Shown piece by piece: positions 22,660-35,246 of a stretch of DNA of 64,000 nucleotides. Location of the stretch: assembly GCA_025738555.1 (NCBI GenBank), contig JAOVFP010000001.1:7254001-7318000 (forward strand), read 5' to 3'. Positions within the stretch are counted from its first letter, which is position 1. Each line of letters starts with the position of its first letter. The position numbers and the translations under genes are program-made. A model generated the notes under the pieces. It was not told where the DNA came from. It saw only the letters and a list, made by a program, of their open reading frames with translations, and did no database searches. This DNA comes from Cyathus striatus (Eukaryota; Basidiomycota; Agaricomycetes; Agaricales; Nidulariaceae).

Positions 22660-25570
22660 TACCGAGCATGGAGGTGATTGATTGATTGGTAAAATGGTAG
22701 AAGTAGTTGGTATTGAGGAAGAAAGATGGTGAGCAACTCGGAGAAGAATTAGCTTCGTACTTAGACTTTATGCAGTTAGCGCATCTCGAGCGAAAAAAAT
22801 ACTTCCGGTTCCGAACGTTCACTGATATTCAGTACTTTAAATTGTTTAAATCACCGGTATCATTGTCTCATGCGAGTAGATGAATGGTAGAGTCCATCTT
22901 GGCATCGAGCTTTGGTCTTCCATATATAACCATCACACTTTTTGCTATTTTTATAAATCCAACATGCACACGATCAAGTACCCCTACAAGAGTGAATCGC
23001 ATCTCCAAGTGCCCATACTCTACACGCGCAGGGAAAATAGCCGTACTCAATTCTGATTTTTTGCCCAAGGTTTTAACTCGCATAAAGGTACCAACCATAA
23101 GTGAGGGGCCAGGTGCGTTGATGCCAAGTCAGGGAGCCTTTTGAAGCGATTTATATTTAGACGGAGTTTATATTCCATTGCATAAGGTGAGGGATAAACT
23201 TGACGAAATTTGCTCCTTAAAACCTTCTGAGCCCCAGGTTAGTGCATCCATACCACAATTTTCTTCGAATATTTATCTCAGTGGAATCAGTTTGGAGTTT
23301 AAGTTGGATTTAACACCACCTATGTGATTGTATGTAACCCCTTTCCCGAATCTGCCATCAGTTGTATTCGAACTCAGAAACTCAGCGGAGGTTCATATTC
23401 ATCGCTTGGCCCATGTGGATGCCCCTCGCTTATAGTTGGTACCTTTATGCAAGTTAAAACCTTGGACAAAAAATTAGAATTGAGTACGGCTAATATCTGA
23501 TCAACCTCACGTTCTACGAAATCAAACTATGGAAAGAACTACCAATCAGTCAGTCACGACTCACTACTCACTTTACATCACTTAAAGATATGAAACGAAG
23601 AGAGATGAGCAGCAAGTTGGACTAGGGTAACACCGTTACATTCAAAGCTTAAGTTTAAAACTTCTACACAATTCTACCCCGCTAAATATTAGCGTGTCGA
23701 CGAATCAAATAAACACTATCAAGCATGGAGGTGATTGATTTATTGGTGAAATAGTAGAAGTTGTTGGTATTGAGGAAGAAAGATGGTGGGCGATTCGCAG
23801 AAGAATTATTAGCTTCGTACTAGTTAGCCCTTAGACTTTATGCAGTCAGCACATCTCGAGCGAAAAAGTACTTCCGGTTCCGAACGTTCACTGATAATCC
23901 AGTACTTTAAATTGTTTAAGTCGCCGGTATCATTGTCTCGTGGATGTAGATAGAGTCCATCTTGGCATCTTCAATTGAGATTATCGAAGTTCTTCCATGT
24001 ATTTTTTGCATTGGTACCGGCGATGCACAAGACAAGTACCGGACCCACAAGGTAAACACATCTCCAAGTGCCCATATTGAAAATATCTGATCAACCTCGT
24101 ATTCTAAAAAATCAAAATCAAATTAAAGAACTGAAAAAAAGTGAAATCCACTACCTCACTTTCCACCATTTGAAAACATGAAACAAAAAGTTTCTGAGAG
24201 ACTGCCATGCGAAAAGTTATACTAGGGTAACATCATCGAGTATATCCGATGTTTAAAACCTCTACACAATACTACCCTGCAATTATTAGAATTTCAATGA
24301 ATCAAAGTTAGACTTCTTTAGAGAAATAATACTTCCCACTCCGAATGTTCACTGCCATTCTGTACTTTAAATTGTTTAAGTCACTGGTATCAATGTCTCG
24401 TGCAAGTAGATGAATAGTAAACTCATCCGGCTTGGCATCGAAATAAGTCTCTTTACTGTCTCTTCTCTTCTTTTATCACACTTTTTATCGTTGATAAATC
24501 CAACATTCACATCAACAAGTACCCCCACAAGGGTGAATCACGTCTCCAAGTGCTCGTACTCTCACGCGCAAGGAAAATATCTGATCAACCTCACGTTCTA
24601 CGGAATCAAACTATGGAAAGAACTACCAATCACTCAGTCACGATTCACTACTCACTTTACGTGACTTAAAAACATGAAACAAAAAGAGATGAGCAGAAAA
24701 TTGTACTAGGGTAACACCGTTACATTCAAAGTTTAAGTTTAAAACTTCTACACAATTCTACCCCGCCAAATACTAGCATGTCGACGAATCAAGTAAACAC
24801 TATCAAGCATGGAGGTGATTGATTTATTGGTGAAATGGCTCAGAGAAGAATAAGCTTTGTACCGCTAGTTATAACTAAGCTCTTGAATGATATATACAGT
24901 TAGACCATCTCGAGCGAAATAATACTTCCTGCTCCGAATGCTGACATTTTGTACTTTAAATTGTTTAAGCTGCTGGTAACATTGTCTCGTGTGAGTAGAT
25001 GAATGGTAGATTCCATCTTTCCATCGAGTTTCTTCCCATCTCATCGTCACATTTTTTTCCATTGATAAATCCAACATGCACATGAATAAGTACCCCTACA
25101 GGGGTGAATTACATCTCCAAGTGCCCATACTCTACACATGCTGGGAAAATATCTGATCAACCTCATGTTCTACGAAATCAAACTAATGGACTACCAATCA
25201 GTCAGCCACGACTCATTACTCACTTTACATCACTTAAATGTTGGAATACCTGAGGCAACCATATTCAAATGTCCCAATGATCCTTGCTCGTGCCACTAGG
25301 TTTCAAGTATCTTCTCCATTTTATTTTGTGCCCTTTTTGTACTACATATTATGTATTTAAATCTGTACACTACATCATTTACCATATGCATTTACCCCCA
25401 CAATATATACTTTTGCATGATTTTATTAAAGCCTTCAACATTAAAAACATGAAACAAAAAGTTGCTGCATGGAAAATTATCACCAGAGCAACACTATTAC
25501 ATTTAAAGTTAAAACCCTCTACACAATGCTACCCTGCCAAATATTAATGTGTCAACAATTCAAAATGCAA
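22660..25570 (+). repeat. Tandem array of about four diverged 0.5-1.1 kb units
   Basis: Each unit carries GCATGGAGGTGATTGATT, ATCTCGAGCGAAA, CTTCCGGTTCCGAACGTTCA, TACTTTAAATTGTTTAA, ATCTCCAAGTGCCCATACTC and ATCTGATCAACCTCACGTTC in the same order. Starts are near 22665, 23723, 24300 (partial) and 24806. Units 1, 3 and 4 can be read as RVNRISKCPYS and YLINLTFY(E/G)IKLWKELPI, a hint of a once-coding segment, but frames are broken in every copy. Confidence 0.8.
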
Positions 25571-25679
25571 CTTTACTTTCCACCACTTAAAAACATGAAA
25601 CATGATGTGCTGGGAGAACAAGTAGGGTAACACTGTTACATCCAAAGTTTAAAACCTCTATACAATGGGGCACATAGAA

Positions 25680-26960
25680 AATTCCAGGCATGCACAAAAG
25701 TGAGCATGATTGGGCATGCCACACTCAGGGCCAGGTTTTCACACTCAAGGTATTTATGTTAGTTCTAAATGGCCCAGTTGTGAGTCAAACAGAGTGTAAA
25801 TCAAATGTACATACTACTGTGCCCTTTCAACCAACTGTTCATTGAATTATGCTGTGACAACAATGAACAGTTGGACCCTCTGTTCAAGGGTCAGTGTGAT
25901 GTGTGATGAATGGAAGTGTTACAATCTGAGCTGGTCTTGTGATGTCTTCTGGTTTTGTAATGTCTTCTGGTCTTGTGATGTAATAATCACGTGACTTGTC
26001 ACTACACTCATAAGTCATATGACGAAGTCAAAGTCTAAACTGTTATAACATAGAGTTATACACAAATGGACTTATGGCAATCTCACAGTAACACTTGAGA
26101 TGTGATCTGAGGAAGTAGCGGTGTTCTGGGTCTGAGGTGGTCTCAAAGAGGATAGAGGGGATTAGCCAGCTATATTGGATGATAGCTAAACTAAGATCAA
26201 GCTGAAGAAGCTTGATTGGAATACATGAGCTATTTATACAAAAGAAGCATGGTCCATTCACAGAAAGGTATGCTACTATAAATAAAGTCCATGACTTGCC
26301 ATGACTCGGCAGAGGTCTATAAATAAATGCACAGCACTGCGCAGCAGTATCAGTAAGCAAGTCTGAGGAAATAAGAGAAATCCATGCTCATAGTATGACA
26401 AACCAGAGGAGCGAGGTTGGGGATGATGAGTAAGTGTGAAGTTATAAATAGAATGGGATGAGTAAGTAAAAAGATATAAATAGAAGGGTCACATGAAAAA
26501 GAGGTACTCTGGTGGGGTTGAGATGGAAATAGTGTAACAGGAAGATCTGTTCAGTGAGTAATTAGCTTACATAATTACTGTGATGCATCTGTGCAAGCTC
26601 TTGCTCAAGTTGCTTCACTTTCAATTATTCTGAATCCCACAGAATGTATGTTGAAAGAGGTTGTTGGTAAAGCAGGACATGTTCAAAGGATTTTAAAAAA
26701 AATACATTATATTCTTCAATGAGTTATGAAGAACACTAAATGATACACAGTAGTTGCACAGTATTAGTAGTACTATCTTTAGCTAAAATTATTGCAAATC
26801 ACAATGATTTTCTTTTTTGAATTTCAGCTGTTCTCAAATCCCCTCATACCTCTGTTCATGGAGCAGTGTGATGCATTATGAAATGTATATCTGTTCATGT
26901 TCATGGCATCATGTGATGCATTACTGAACAGTTTGTCGAAAGGGTGCAGTAGTTTTGTAT
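25680..26960. repeat. Older inverted-repeat element interrupted by a solo LTR
   Basis: 25800-25900 (TACTACTGTGCCCTTTCAA, ACTGTTCATTGA) is roughly complementary to 26870-26960. A perfect 14-base hairpin, CCAACTGTTCATTG, lies at 25831-25844 with its complement at 25861-25874. The solo LTR at 25917-26539 is nested inside. Confidence 0.5.
25917..26539. mobile_element. Solo LTR of an LTR retrotransposon
   Basis: The 623-bp element starts TGTTACA and ends TGTAACA, the usual TG...CA inverted ends. It is flanked on both sides by the identical 5-mer GGAAG (25912-25916 and 26540-26544), a perfect target duplication. No internal region or second LTR is present, so it arose by recombination between two LTRs. 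The superfamily (Ty3 or Ty1 type) cannot be told from the LTR alone. The frame at 26043-26360 lies inside it and is not a gene. Confidence 0.92.
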
Positions 26961-27040
26961 GTCTGTTTCTTATTGTGACTGTGAGTGAGGTTTTTAATCA
27001 AGATACAAAGTCAAATGTTGAAGAATAATATTTATATTTC
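26545..27040. other. Repeat remnant, no gene
   Basis: AT-rich sequence containing the right part of the older inverted repeat. No supported coding sequence. Confidence 0.4.
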
Positions 27041-28360
27041 ATGCTCAAACATGTATGTGAATGCTCATTTTTCACACTCAAGGTGTGAGCATGCATTGAG
27101 CATGCATGCTCATATCACACTCAAGATGTTATTTCATGCTCAGCATTGACATCTCATGCACAGGGTCTGAGTTTTCATGCTCAAGGTCTATCAACTCATG
27201 CTCAAGGTCTGTCAACTCACAATCAAAGTCTTTACTTCATGCTCACTAAAATATTATGTGTTACATCTATATTTTGGCTTCACTTACATGTGGGACAGTG
27301 GGAGGAAAAGTAAGTACATAGATATGGCCACACTTCAATGTATGAATGAATATTGATACTTATGTATGAGTGTGAATATGTCTTCACTTCATGCACATGC
27401 CCAAACCCATTTTAATTAATAGTGAACATTACTATAATACTTATATTCATGTTCACTCTTAAAATACATATATAACTGTGAGCACAAATAATAATACTGA
27501 TCACACTCATGCTCAAGTGAGTCATGACCTTAAGATATACATGTGAGCATGGAAATAGTAATATAATACACACCTAAACTCAAGTCAGTAAATACTAAAC
27601 ATGCATGAGCATGCATATAAATATCTATATTTATGCTTACTCTCAGATTATAGGAAATAAACATGAGTGTGAATGGAAATACTGATCATGCTCACACTTG
27701 AGTTGAAGAACATTTGAGTGTGAGTGTAAATAAGTATTGCAAATGTGATAGAGTACCTATCATGCTCATGCTAAAACTCAAATAAACATGAGTGTGAGTG
27801 GAAATACTGATCATGTTCACACTTGAGTTGAAGAACATTTGAGTGTGAATGTAAATAAATATTGAAAATGTGATAGAATACCTATCATGCTCATGCTAAA
27901 ACTCAAATAAACATGAGCATGAATGGAAATACTGATCATGTTCACACTTGAGTTGAAGAAAATTTGAGCATGAGTGTAAATAAATATTGCAAATGTGATA
28001 GAATACCTATCACACTCATGCTAAAACTCAAATAAACATGAGCATGAATGGAAATACTGATCATGCTCACACTTTAGTTGAAAAACATTTGAGTGTGAGT
28101 GTAAATAAATATTGCAAATGTGATAGAATACCTATCACACCCATGCTAAAACTCAATTAAACCAAGTGTGAGCATGAATATAACACTCACACTCAAACTT
28201 GGTTGGCTTAGGTGAGAACATTAGTATGATATTTAATGTATGTTAAGATAGACCATAATGACACAGTTAATAATATATTGATGACGGCCTATAGCTTCAC
28301 ACTCACTTACATATATTATTCACACTCACAGTCAAATTTTCATGCTCAATAGGTGAGCTG
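27041..28360. repeat. Repeat field of ATGCTCACACTCAA words with a 125-bp tandem
   Basis: The words CATGCTCA, TGAGCATG, GTGTGAGTG and CACACTCA recur on both strands throughout. Within it, four copies of a ~125-bp unit run from 27661 to about 28160 (starts 27661, 27785, 27911, 28036; periods 124-126), each with GGAAATACTGATCATG, CACTTGAGTTGAAGAA and GATAGA(A/G)TACCTATCA. The copies are very similar, so this tandem is recent compared with its surroundings. Confidence 0.85.
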
Positions 28361-28369
28361 CATAGGCAA

Positions 28370-28500
28370 TGTCATGGGTAACCCATGGGTATCCTAGGCT
28401 CAACCCATACCCACAGTTGCACTAACCCATACCTGTGGGAACAGGTACAGGTTTGCATGGGTAATGAAAACCCATGGAAACCCATGAGTTAGGTTGTTAT
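28370..28500. repeat. Palindrome-rich ACCCATGGGT cluster
   Basis: Several copies of ACCCATGGGT, ACCCATACC and AACCCATGAG lie in both orientations. Subterminal clusters of ACCCATGGGT-type words occur in some hAT transposons. This may be the end of such an element, but no second end was found. Confidence 0.4.
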
Positions 28501-29500
28501 TTACTTATTCAATAATATATTCAGACCAATACAAGCGGTCAATGTAAGCATTAATAGGCTTGTTTTAAACATATCATTGAGGGCCCTTTTATTTTTCAGG
28601 ACCTCCTTACTCTACCCAGTAAAACTGTGAGCACAGTGTGAAACAACAGATCTGGTAATTTTACAAATGAGTACATACCTGCAAGTGCAGTGTGACATGA
28701 CAGATGTCAATCTTGCACTTTTCTTCCTCTAACTACATACTATATATGAATGAAGGGGAAATGATCCAAAAGAGACAAAGAGAAACTAATAAAGAATGAG
28801 ACAGTGAGAGGGATTGAAAGGAAAGTTAAGGAGCCAAAGGGATGAGATAGGGTGATGTGCTGCATGCATAAGCCTGTGTTAACCCCAAGCAACAGCACCA
28901 TATTTGCTCTATCCATTAATTAGATTCCTTCAAAGTTCAAAAGAGTAAAGTGTTAAAAATAGGTAATTACACATTTCGTGTTAGAGGAGTACTAAAATGA
29001 TGGTCACTCAAGCTATTGGAACCTAAATTAGTCAGCATAACATGTCAATTTTTCGCCAAAAAATTTGGCACACCTATTTTGTTGTGGGAATTTATCAAAA
29101 ACATCGTTTTTGCACGCATTTTGACTTGCTGAATCTGTAATTAGTTTTTGCAAAAAAAATTGTTTTCCAATCATAATAAAATTTGTGGTGTTTGTGTCGC
29201 AAACTGTACATTTTAACTTATAACATTTAATGAATAGTTTACTTGTTTTTTCTCGCCTAAAATGTCGGTATCTTGACCATTAAGTATTGTGAATCAGATT
29301 AATATGAAGCCACCTACGTGAAGTTAATCCTAGTGGCACTTCGATAACTGTAATGTAATTCTTTTAGAGACTTCTGCAAGGCCGCTTGATGAACCGGTGA
29401 GTTATCATTAAGTAACGGGATGACCACCCGCCAAGTAATTATAACTAAGCTACCTTGAGGAATGATTATATTCTTTTGTCTTCACCCGAAGTTGAACTTT
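28501..29500. other. AT-rich intergenic, no supported gene
   Basis: No frame above 60 codons with motif support. CpG and gene-like composition return near 29,280. Confidence 0.45.
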
Positions 29501-29563
29501 AGCAAGTCACTTAAAACTTTGCCGGAGTGGTTAGCGATAACCACTCCGGCAAAGTGACTTGCT
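29501..29563. repeat. Strong hairpin
   Basis: Inner arms ACTTTGCCGGAGTGGTTA (29516-29533) and the perfect complement (29538-29555) are separated by GCGA. The pairing resumes with AGCAAGTC (29501-29508) against GACTTGCT. No gene ends nearby, so it is more likely a tiny foldback element than a terminator. Confidence 0.8.
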
Positions 29564-29568
29564 GACTA

Positions 29569-30129
29569 ATTGGAGCTAAAGCAGTTTTCTCGAAACGAAT
29601 TAGAGAACACGCCTATATAGTACAATTTGATGAGACTAGTATTGTCTTGAATCTCGATGTCAGTGATTAAGTAGTCGATTTTGCTACTATAACACATTCG
29701 GCTGAATCCTGTAAACGTCAACATAACGTTCACAAAGACCTTCCATTTGCTGCAACTTTGTGATAATTTTCTCTTCCCACCTCGACCTCATTTCACATTG
29801 TAGCATGCTCGTCGCGTAGCTATGACGGAATTGCAAACTTACATTTAGGAATAATAGGACACGATTGTCACGTAATCGGCACTGGGCAGGTAAACATCTA
29901 GCCGTGAGCACATTTTACTGTGAATGTTAAGAATGAAGCTTCGTAGCCTCGTTTCAGTGATGGTCTTAGATCGGACCGTGATAAATTTAACGGTGAGATC
30001 TCGAATGGATAAGTGAAGGGCGAGAAATTATATAGTGTTCCTGCGATATCATCGTAGTTCACCGTTTTGTATGGGAATGAATTGTGCGGGGAGGCACATA
30101 TGAATTCACAGGCGGGAATGCTAGACCTA
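29569..30129. other. Intergenic, no supported gene
   Basis: Only short unsupported minus-strand frames. Nothing recognisable. Confidence 0.4.
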
Positions 30130-30209
30130 CATACGTAATATAAAAGATTGATTACCACTGATGTGATAGCAGTTAAACGGACGGTAATCAATCTTTTACT
30201 GTACGTATG
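30130..30209. repeat. 80-bp hairpin / mini foldback
   Basis: A 27-base arm (30130-30156, containing AAAAGATTGATTACC) pairs with 30183-30209 with two mismatches around a 26-base loop. The compact size and CATACG termini suggest a very small MITE. Confidence 0.7.
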
Positions 30210-31298
30210 GTATGTAGTGTTTCCATCAAGTTTCAACTTTCCATTGTCTCGCAAATATTTACACATTGGTTAACCTCGGAGTAAAACCCTGAAGTCCATA
30301 TGTTAGTGTGCTTGTATGTCCACCGTATTTCCACCTCCGGGCCGTTGTTGTCCGGCCGTGTTCACCTATTTCCTCCCTCGATTTTTGTTCCCTCCGGCTT
30401 GTAGAAAAGTCGGAAACTGTCGGAAGCTCGATTATCGTCAGATACGTGTGAACGCTAAGTATATAAACGTTAAGCGAACATACCAGCACGTTGAAATGGA
30501 AACTGGGGGAACAAAGAATGATCTGGTACAGTCCGACTCCGTCAGATTGATCATACTCCGAATGATGTGAAGGTGGCGGTGAGTAGTTAGTTGCTTAAGT
30601 GCCTTTTGAAGAGGTCTGAAATTGTATCGCAAGGATCTTGCGTACTTGGTCTAACTCTGAAGTGACCGGTGACCGGTGGCCTTTGAATTTGAACTGTTAC
30701 TCGGCAACTCGGCACGTCAACGTCTGGCGTTGGCAGACTGCGCCATATCCATGCAGGAAGTCGTATACTTATTGAGCTTTGTTACTACCTTCTTGGTGGT
30801 CAACCGGCCACTAATGAATTCCTCTTCAATAAAGTCGCCGAACAATATATACCGGCACCGATAATTGTAAATGCCCATACACTTTAAAAGCACTTGAATA
30901 CGATTATAATACAATCCATGTATTGAAGATCTCTCGGATCTTGGAAGCCCAGGCATGACAACATAACGATCGCAAACATGGGGCCCCATGACATACCCCA
31001 CTTCTATTTTATTGGAGCGTATCGATTTCTTTCATCAGATCACTCGGTAAGTTATTTATAAAACATACAAATAAAGTGAATGGGACTTTTTGAGACTTCT
31101 TTGCCGCTCTAGGACGTATTGTGTAGGCGAATGAACGCCGCATGACCTTGAATTCGGGGATATGAATAGTTCTGGATATGCATGACGCGATAGGAATCGC
31201 GGCATACGATCGTTATATACATACAAGTGGCCTTTCCTTATCGTTTCCCCACACCCCACGCCAATTATTCGAATTTCGATCTCTCATTTTGAGAAATC
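30210..31298. other. Intergenic region upstream of the sugar transporter
   Basis: No supported gene. The last ~100 bases form the transporter's 5' region; a specific promoter element could not be identified. Confidence 0.4.
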
Positions 31299-33440
31299 AT
31301 GGGAGTAAGTGCTTCTAGTCTTCCGGCTTCAGAGACGCCTAGCTAACGTATTGTGTCTTAGTACAATGCGAGAATCGCCGCTAATCCTGTAGGTTTCTTA
31401 GCATCTTCGTATGGGCATCTTCTAACCATTAGCCCAGTATATTGTGGGATCATTCGCATGTATAGGTGGTGGGTTGTTCGGTCTGGACATTTCGTCTATG
31501 TCCGGTGTCTTGAACGTAAGTTTAACTTCCTCTTTCTTCTAGGTACTTGGCTAATACATCGTCTCATAGAACGAGGCCTACCTAAAGACATTCGGCTTCG
31601 TACGTCGACACTATTATTATTATTATTTATTTAACCTGTATTTACCATTCACCATAGCCGTCTCCAGGAGTCCAAGGAGCTATAGTGGCTTCGATGCCTG
31701 CTGGCTCTCTCGCAGGAGCTCTTGCAGTTACACAACTCGCCGACAGACTGGGCCGCAAGAAGACCGTCATCCTCGCAGGTATGATCTGGGTCATCGGGTC
31801 CATTCTCCAATGCGCGTCCGTGGTACGCCTCATTTCGTATGCTTTCCTTCCCATTCACTTAACCTGCTGTAGAACCGGGGTATGCTCGTCGTCGGACGTG
31901 TAATTTCAGGCATCTCAGTTGGATTGTCCAGTGCTGTCGTCCCAATTTATCAATCGGAAATCACCGCTCCAGCAATCCGCGGACGCATAGTCTCTCTCCA
32001 ACAATGGTCTATCACCTGGGGTATCCTCATCCAATACTTTATTCAATTCGGTTGCTCCTACATCAACGGTACTGCTTCTTTCCGCATTCCATGGGGCCTT
32101 CAGATGATCCCCGCTATCATTCTTAGTTTGGGAATGACCATCTTCCCTGAAAGTCCTCGTTATTTGATTGACCATGACCAGGAGGAGGAGGCGTTACAAG
32201 TTCTAGCAGATTTGCATGGTGGAGGAGATAAGACCAACGAGTTGGTTGTGTTGGAATATGAGGAGATTAGGCAGCAGGTGCACATTGAACGCACGGAAGG
32301 TGCCAAGTCGTACATGGATCTCTTGAAGCCTGGAAACCCCCGTCGTGTATTCCTTGGTTGTTCGTTGCAGATGTGGTCCCAGTTGTCTGGTATGAACGTT
32401 ATGATGTGCGTCTTGTTTTTCAATTTATTACGGTTGCTCCTACTGACGTCTGATAAGGTACTACATTGTCTACGTGTTCCAGGGTGCCGGTCTTACCGGA
32501 CGTCGCAGTAACTTAATAGCAGACGTAAGCCCTTTCATTTGTCTAATAATTTTCTTGCTAACAACCATGTTGTATAGGCCGTTCAATACGTTCTCAATGT
32601 CGCACTCACCGTCCCCGCCATTATCTACATCGATAAATGGGGACGTAGACCCATGCTCCTGATCGGTACATTGTTGATGGGCTTCTTCCTGTTCCTCGTC
32701 GGCGGTATTCAAGGTCGCTTTGGTAATTGGGGCGACGTTGCCGGGTCAACCGTTTGGGTTATTACTGGAAACGACGCCGCTACGAAGGCTGTTATTGTAT
32801 GTTCTTATCTCTTCGTGTGCAGGTAAGAATGTTCGTTGTCATTCGTTGGGATCATTGCTTACTTGGAGATAGTTTCGCTATTACTATGGGCCCGGTATCA
32901 TGGACTTACCCCGCTGAGCTGGTATGTTCTATTATCGTATACCCGACGTCGAGTAAGACTCAGAGATATTATAGTACTCCCTCAAAGTCCGTGGAAAGGC
33001 TGTTTCTCTGGCTACTGTAAGTGTTCTTTATACCCTTACATTCTATATTTTACTGACAGCCATCGGTAGGCCGCAAACTGGACGTTCAACACCGCCCTTG
33101 CGTTCGCTGTTCCCCCAGGTCTCAACTCTATCGCCTTTAAGACATACTTTATTTTTGGAACATTCAACTTCGCAGCATTCCTTCATATATTCTTCATGTA
33201 CCCCGAGACGGTCGGCCGATCCCTCGAAGAAGTCGAAGAAATCTTCAAGCAGGGACATGCATTCACTGCTTGGAAGATTGGAAAGGATGTTGGAAAGAAG
33301 ACACTGCAGGAAGTTGTGGATAAGTCAAAGCAGTTACCTGTACGTTTTTCTTTCCTGACCTTCATGTATTTATAGGGGCTTACGTTAATTTGCAGGCTGA
33401 AAAGCGCTCGGAATCATTTGACGAAGTGCACTCAGCATGA
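31299..33440 (+). CDS. MFS monosaccharide (hexose) transporter
   Basis: A 12-helix sugar porter of the plasma membrane by family. The ATG at 31299 opens a two-codon first exon (MG), a very short start seen in fungal hexose transporters, followed by YNARIAANP and GGGLFGLDISSMSGVL. Sugar-porter signatures follow: DRLGRKK (near 31745), GRVISGISVGLSS, PESPRYLID (32147-32173), LQMWSQLSGMN, DKWGRRPML, MGPVSWTYPAEL and LKVRGKAVSLAT. The C-terminal PETVGRSLEEVEEIF motif precedes a hydrophilic tail ending at 33440. About ten exons join in frame across 50-60 bp introns, with no disruption. The substrate is probably glucose or a related hexose, but specificity cannot be read from sequence. Confidence 0.93.
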
Positions 33441-33707
33441 GCGTGTACGATCTTTGTTTTCTTTAGTTTTAGTTTTTAGTTTGCTTTACGACTATGGATG
33501 TCTGTATGATAGTTTTCAATTCATGAACTTCAACTTGTAGCCAGGCACTCATTTTTCGTCTCAGAACAAACTACATTTTTGTAGTGAACTTTTGAACTCA
33601 ACCCAAACATATCAACTATACTGATTAAATTTGGAGTCCCATGTAAAGCGACCGAAGATGTACACAACAAACATGAAGAAGAACGGGGAAGAAGGGGAAA
33701 GAGGCAT

Positions 33708-33742
33708 GAATACCTGTGAGATGAGTCATCTCACAGGTATTC
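33708..33742. terminator. Perfect palindrome downstream of the transporter
   Basis: GAATACCTGTGAGATGA (33708-33724), one central base, then the exact complement (33726-33742). It lies 270 bp after the transporter stop. A transcript hairpin in the 3' region is possible, but function is unproven and a foldback repeat is equally likely. Confidence 0.35.
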
Positions 33743-34603
33743 TGAAGAGGTGGTAAGTCGGTTGGGTGTACCTAAACAAAGAATAATAAACGAGTCGATT
33801 GAGACGTCCGTCCGATCTGGGGTGTTCTAAGGTGAAGGAAAATTGATTAGATTTCTGTAGAATAACTACAGGGATTTATATACTGGAAAAACCAATAAAT
33901 CTAAAATAAGTAAGAGTAATTATATCAGATGGAGGATGTAAAAGGAAAAGTGTGAAACATTAGAAATAAATAGGAAACTCAGTAAGATAGTCCAATGTGT
34001 TGAGGTTTGCGAGGAGACAAGTTTTCCAAACATCAGGGTCTGGTGTCGGTGCCGATGTCGGAGCTATTTGAGAGTTCGACGTGTCGCAGGAGTTGGGTAT
34101 AGTGTCGGAACGGTGAACGAAGAGGTATAATTTGAGGATAGTACGAAGAGAGCGAGCGGGAAGGAGAGGACAGGTTGAGACGAGCTGAACGCGTACGGAC
34201 ACATCAATGTTGCGTGATGCGTGATTACGTAATCGTATTTGGAACGTCTTCAGACGTGCGAGATATCGCGTTTCGCATCGCAGGCATTTTGCCTGCTCTA
34301 CAATTCATATTCGGAATGGGGTGGCTACTGCAGCGACCTCGGTTCGGCGAGGATGGGGAAATCGATCTCTATAAAGCCTTGAAGGGGGGAAAAGTATCCC
34401 GTTGACCGCAAGTTGACCGTGCCAACTCAAATTCAACCGCGCTGGCATTTGAATTTGGCAAGCAGAGCCTATTGCCAAACAATGACAACGAACGTGTAAA
34501 CAAGTTACAACTCATCGATCATCTGGCATGTGCGCATCTTGTTGCTCACGCGCTCAAGTGAGGCCGTCATTGACAATTATTGTTCAGAACCTGCCACTTG
34601 AGT
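33743..34603. other. Intergenic, no supported gene
   Basis: Contains GACGTCCGTCCGATC and AAGGTGAAGG at 33800-33840, a block that recurs diverged at 37185-37220 (GATGTCCGTCCGGCA, AAGGTGAAGA). The 22-base repeat motif is at 34281-34302. No gene called. Confidence 0.4.
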
Positions 34604-35246
34604 CGTGGCTGTCACAGTGATTGATCACTACCACTAAGCTATTGTTGTGCGAGATCATTAAATTAATAAATTTGAGATCAATCATTGTTACATTAAGTAG
34701 AAATCAATCCTTTTGTAGTTAGAAATCAATCCTTGTGTAGTTTGAAATCAATCCCAGTTTAATCCGAAATCATTGGAGTGAAATCAATGAGAAATAAATA
34801 AGAAATCAATCAAAAATCAATTAAAAATCAATGGACAGCTCAAAATTGTTAGGTACCCTACTACAGGATATACTATATACAAGGGTGGTTAACTATATAC
34901 ATATACCATTGATTTCACTCTCCAGGTATGTGTAATATAGAGAAAAGTTTACATGTTAGAAAAGGACTCATGGTGTAGTAGATAAAGTAAGTATATGTAT
35001 GTAGTTAACCACCCTAGTATATAGTATATCCTGTAGTATGGTATCTAACAATTTCGAGCTATCCATTGATTTTTGATTAATTTCTTATTTATTTCTCATT
35101 GATTTCAAACTACGCAAGGATTGATTTCTAACTACAAAAGGACTGATTTCTACTTAATGTAACAATGATTGATCTCAAATTTATTAACTTAATGATCTCG
35201 CACAACAACAGCTGAGTGGTAGCGATCAGTCGCGTTGACAGTCACC
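34604..35246. mobile_element. Foldback MITE with ~300-bp arms
   Basis: The left arm (about 34604-34900) and right arm (about 34990-35246) are reverse complements over almost their full length. Shared blocks are GAGATCAATCATTGTTACAT, AAGTAGAAATCA, CAATGAGAAATAAATAAGAA, AGGATATACTATATAC and GGGTGGTTAACTA. The spacer is only ~80 bp. No coding capacity. The exact ends and target duplication could not be fixed. It lies upstream of the terpene synthase. Confidence 0.85.

Noticed and set aside
26043..26360. 105-codon minus-strand frame
   Set aside because: Lies entirely inside the solo LTR and has no motif.
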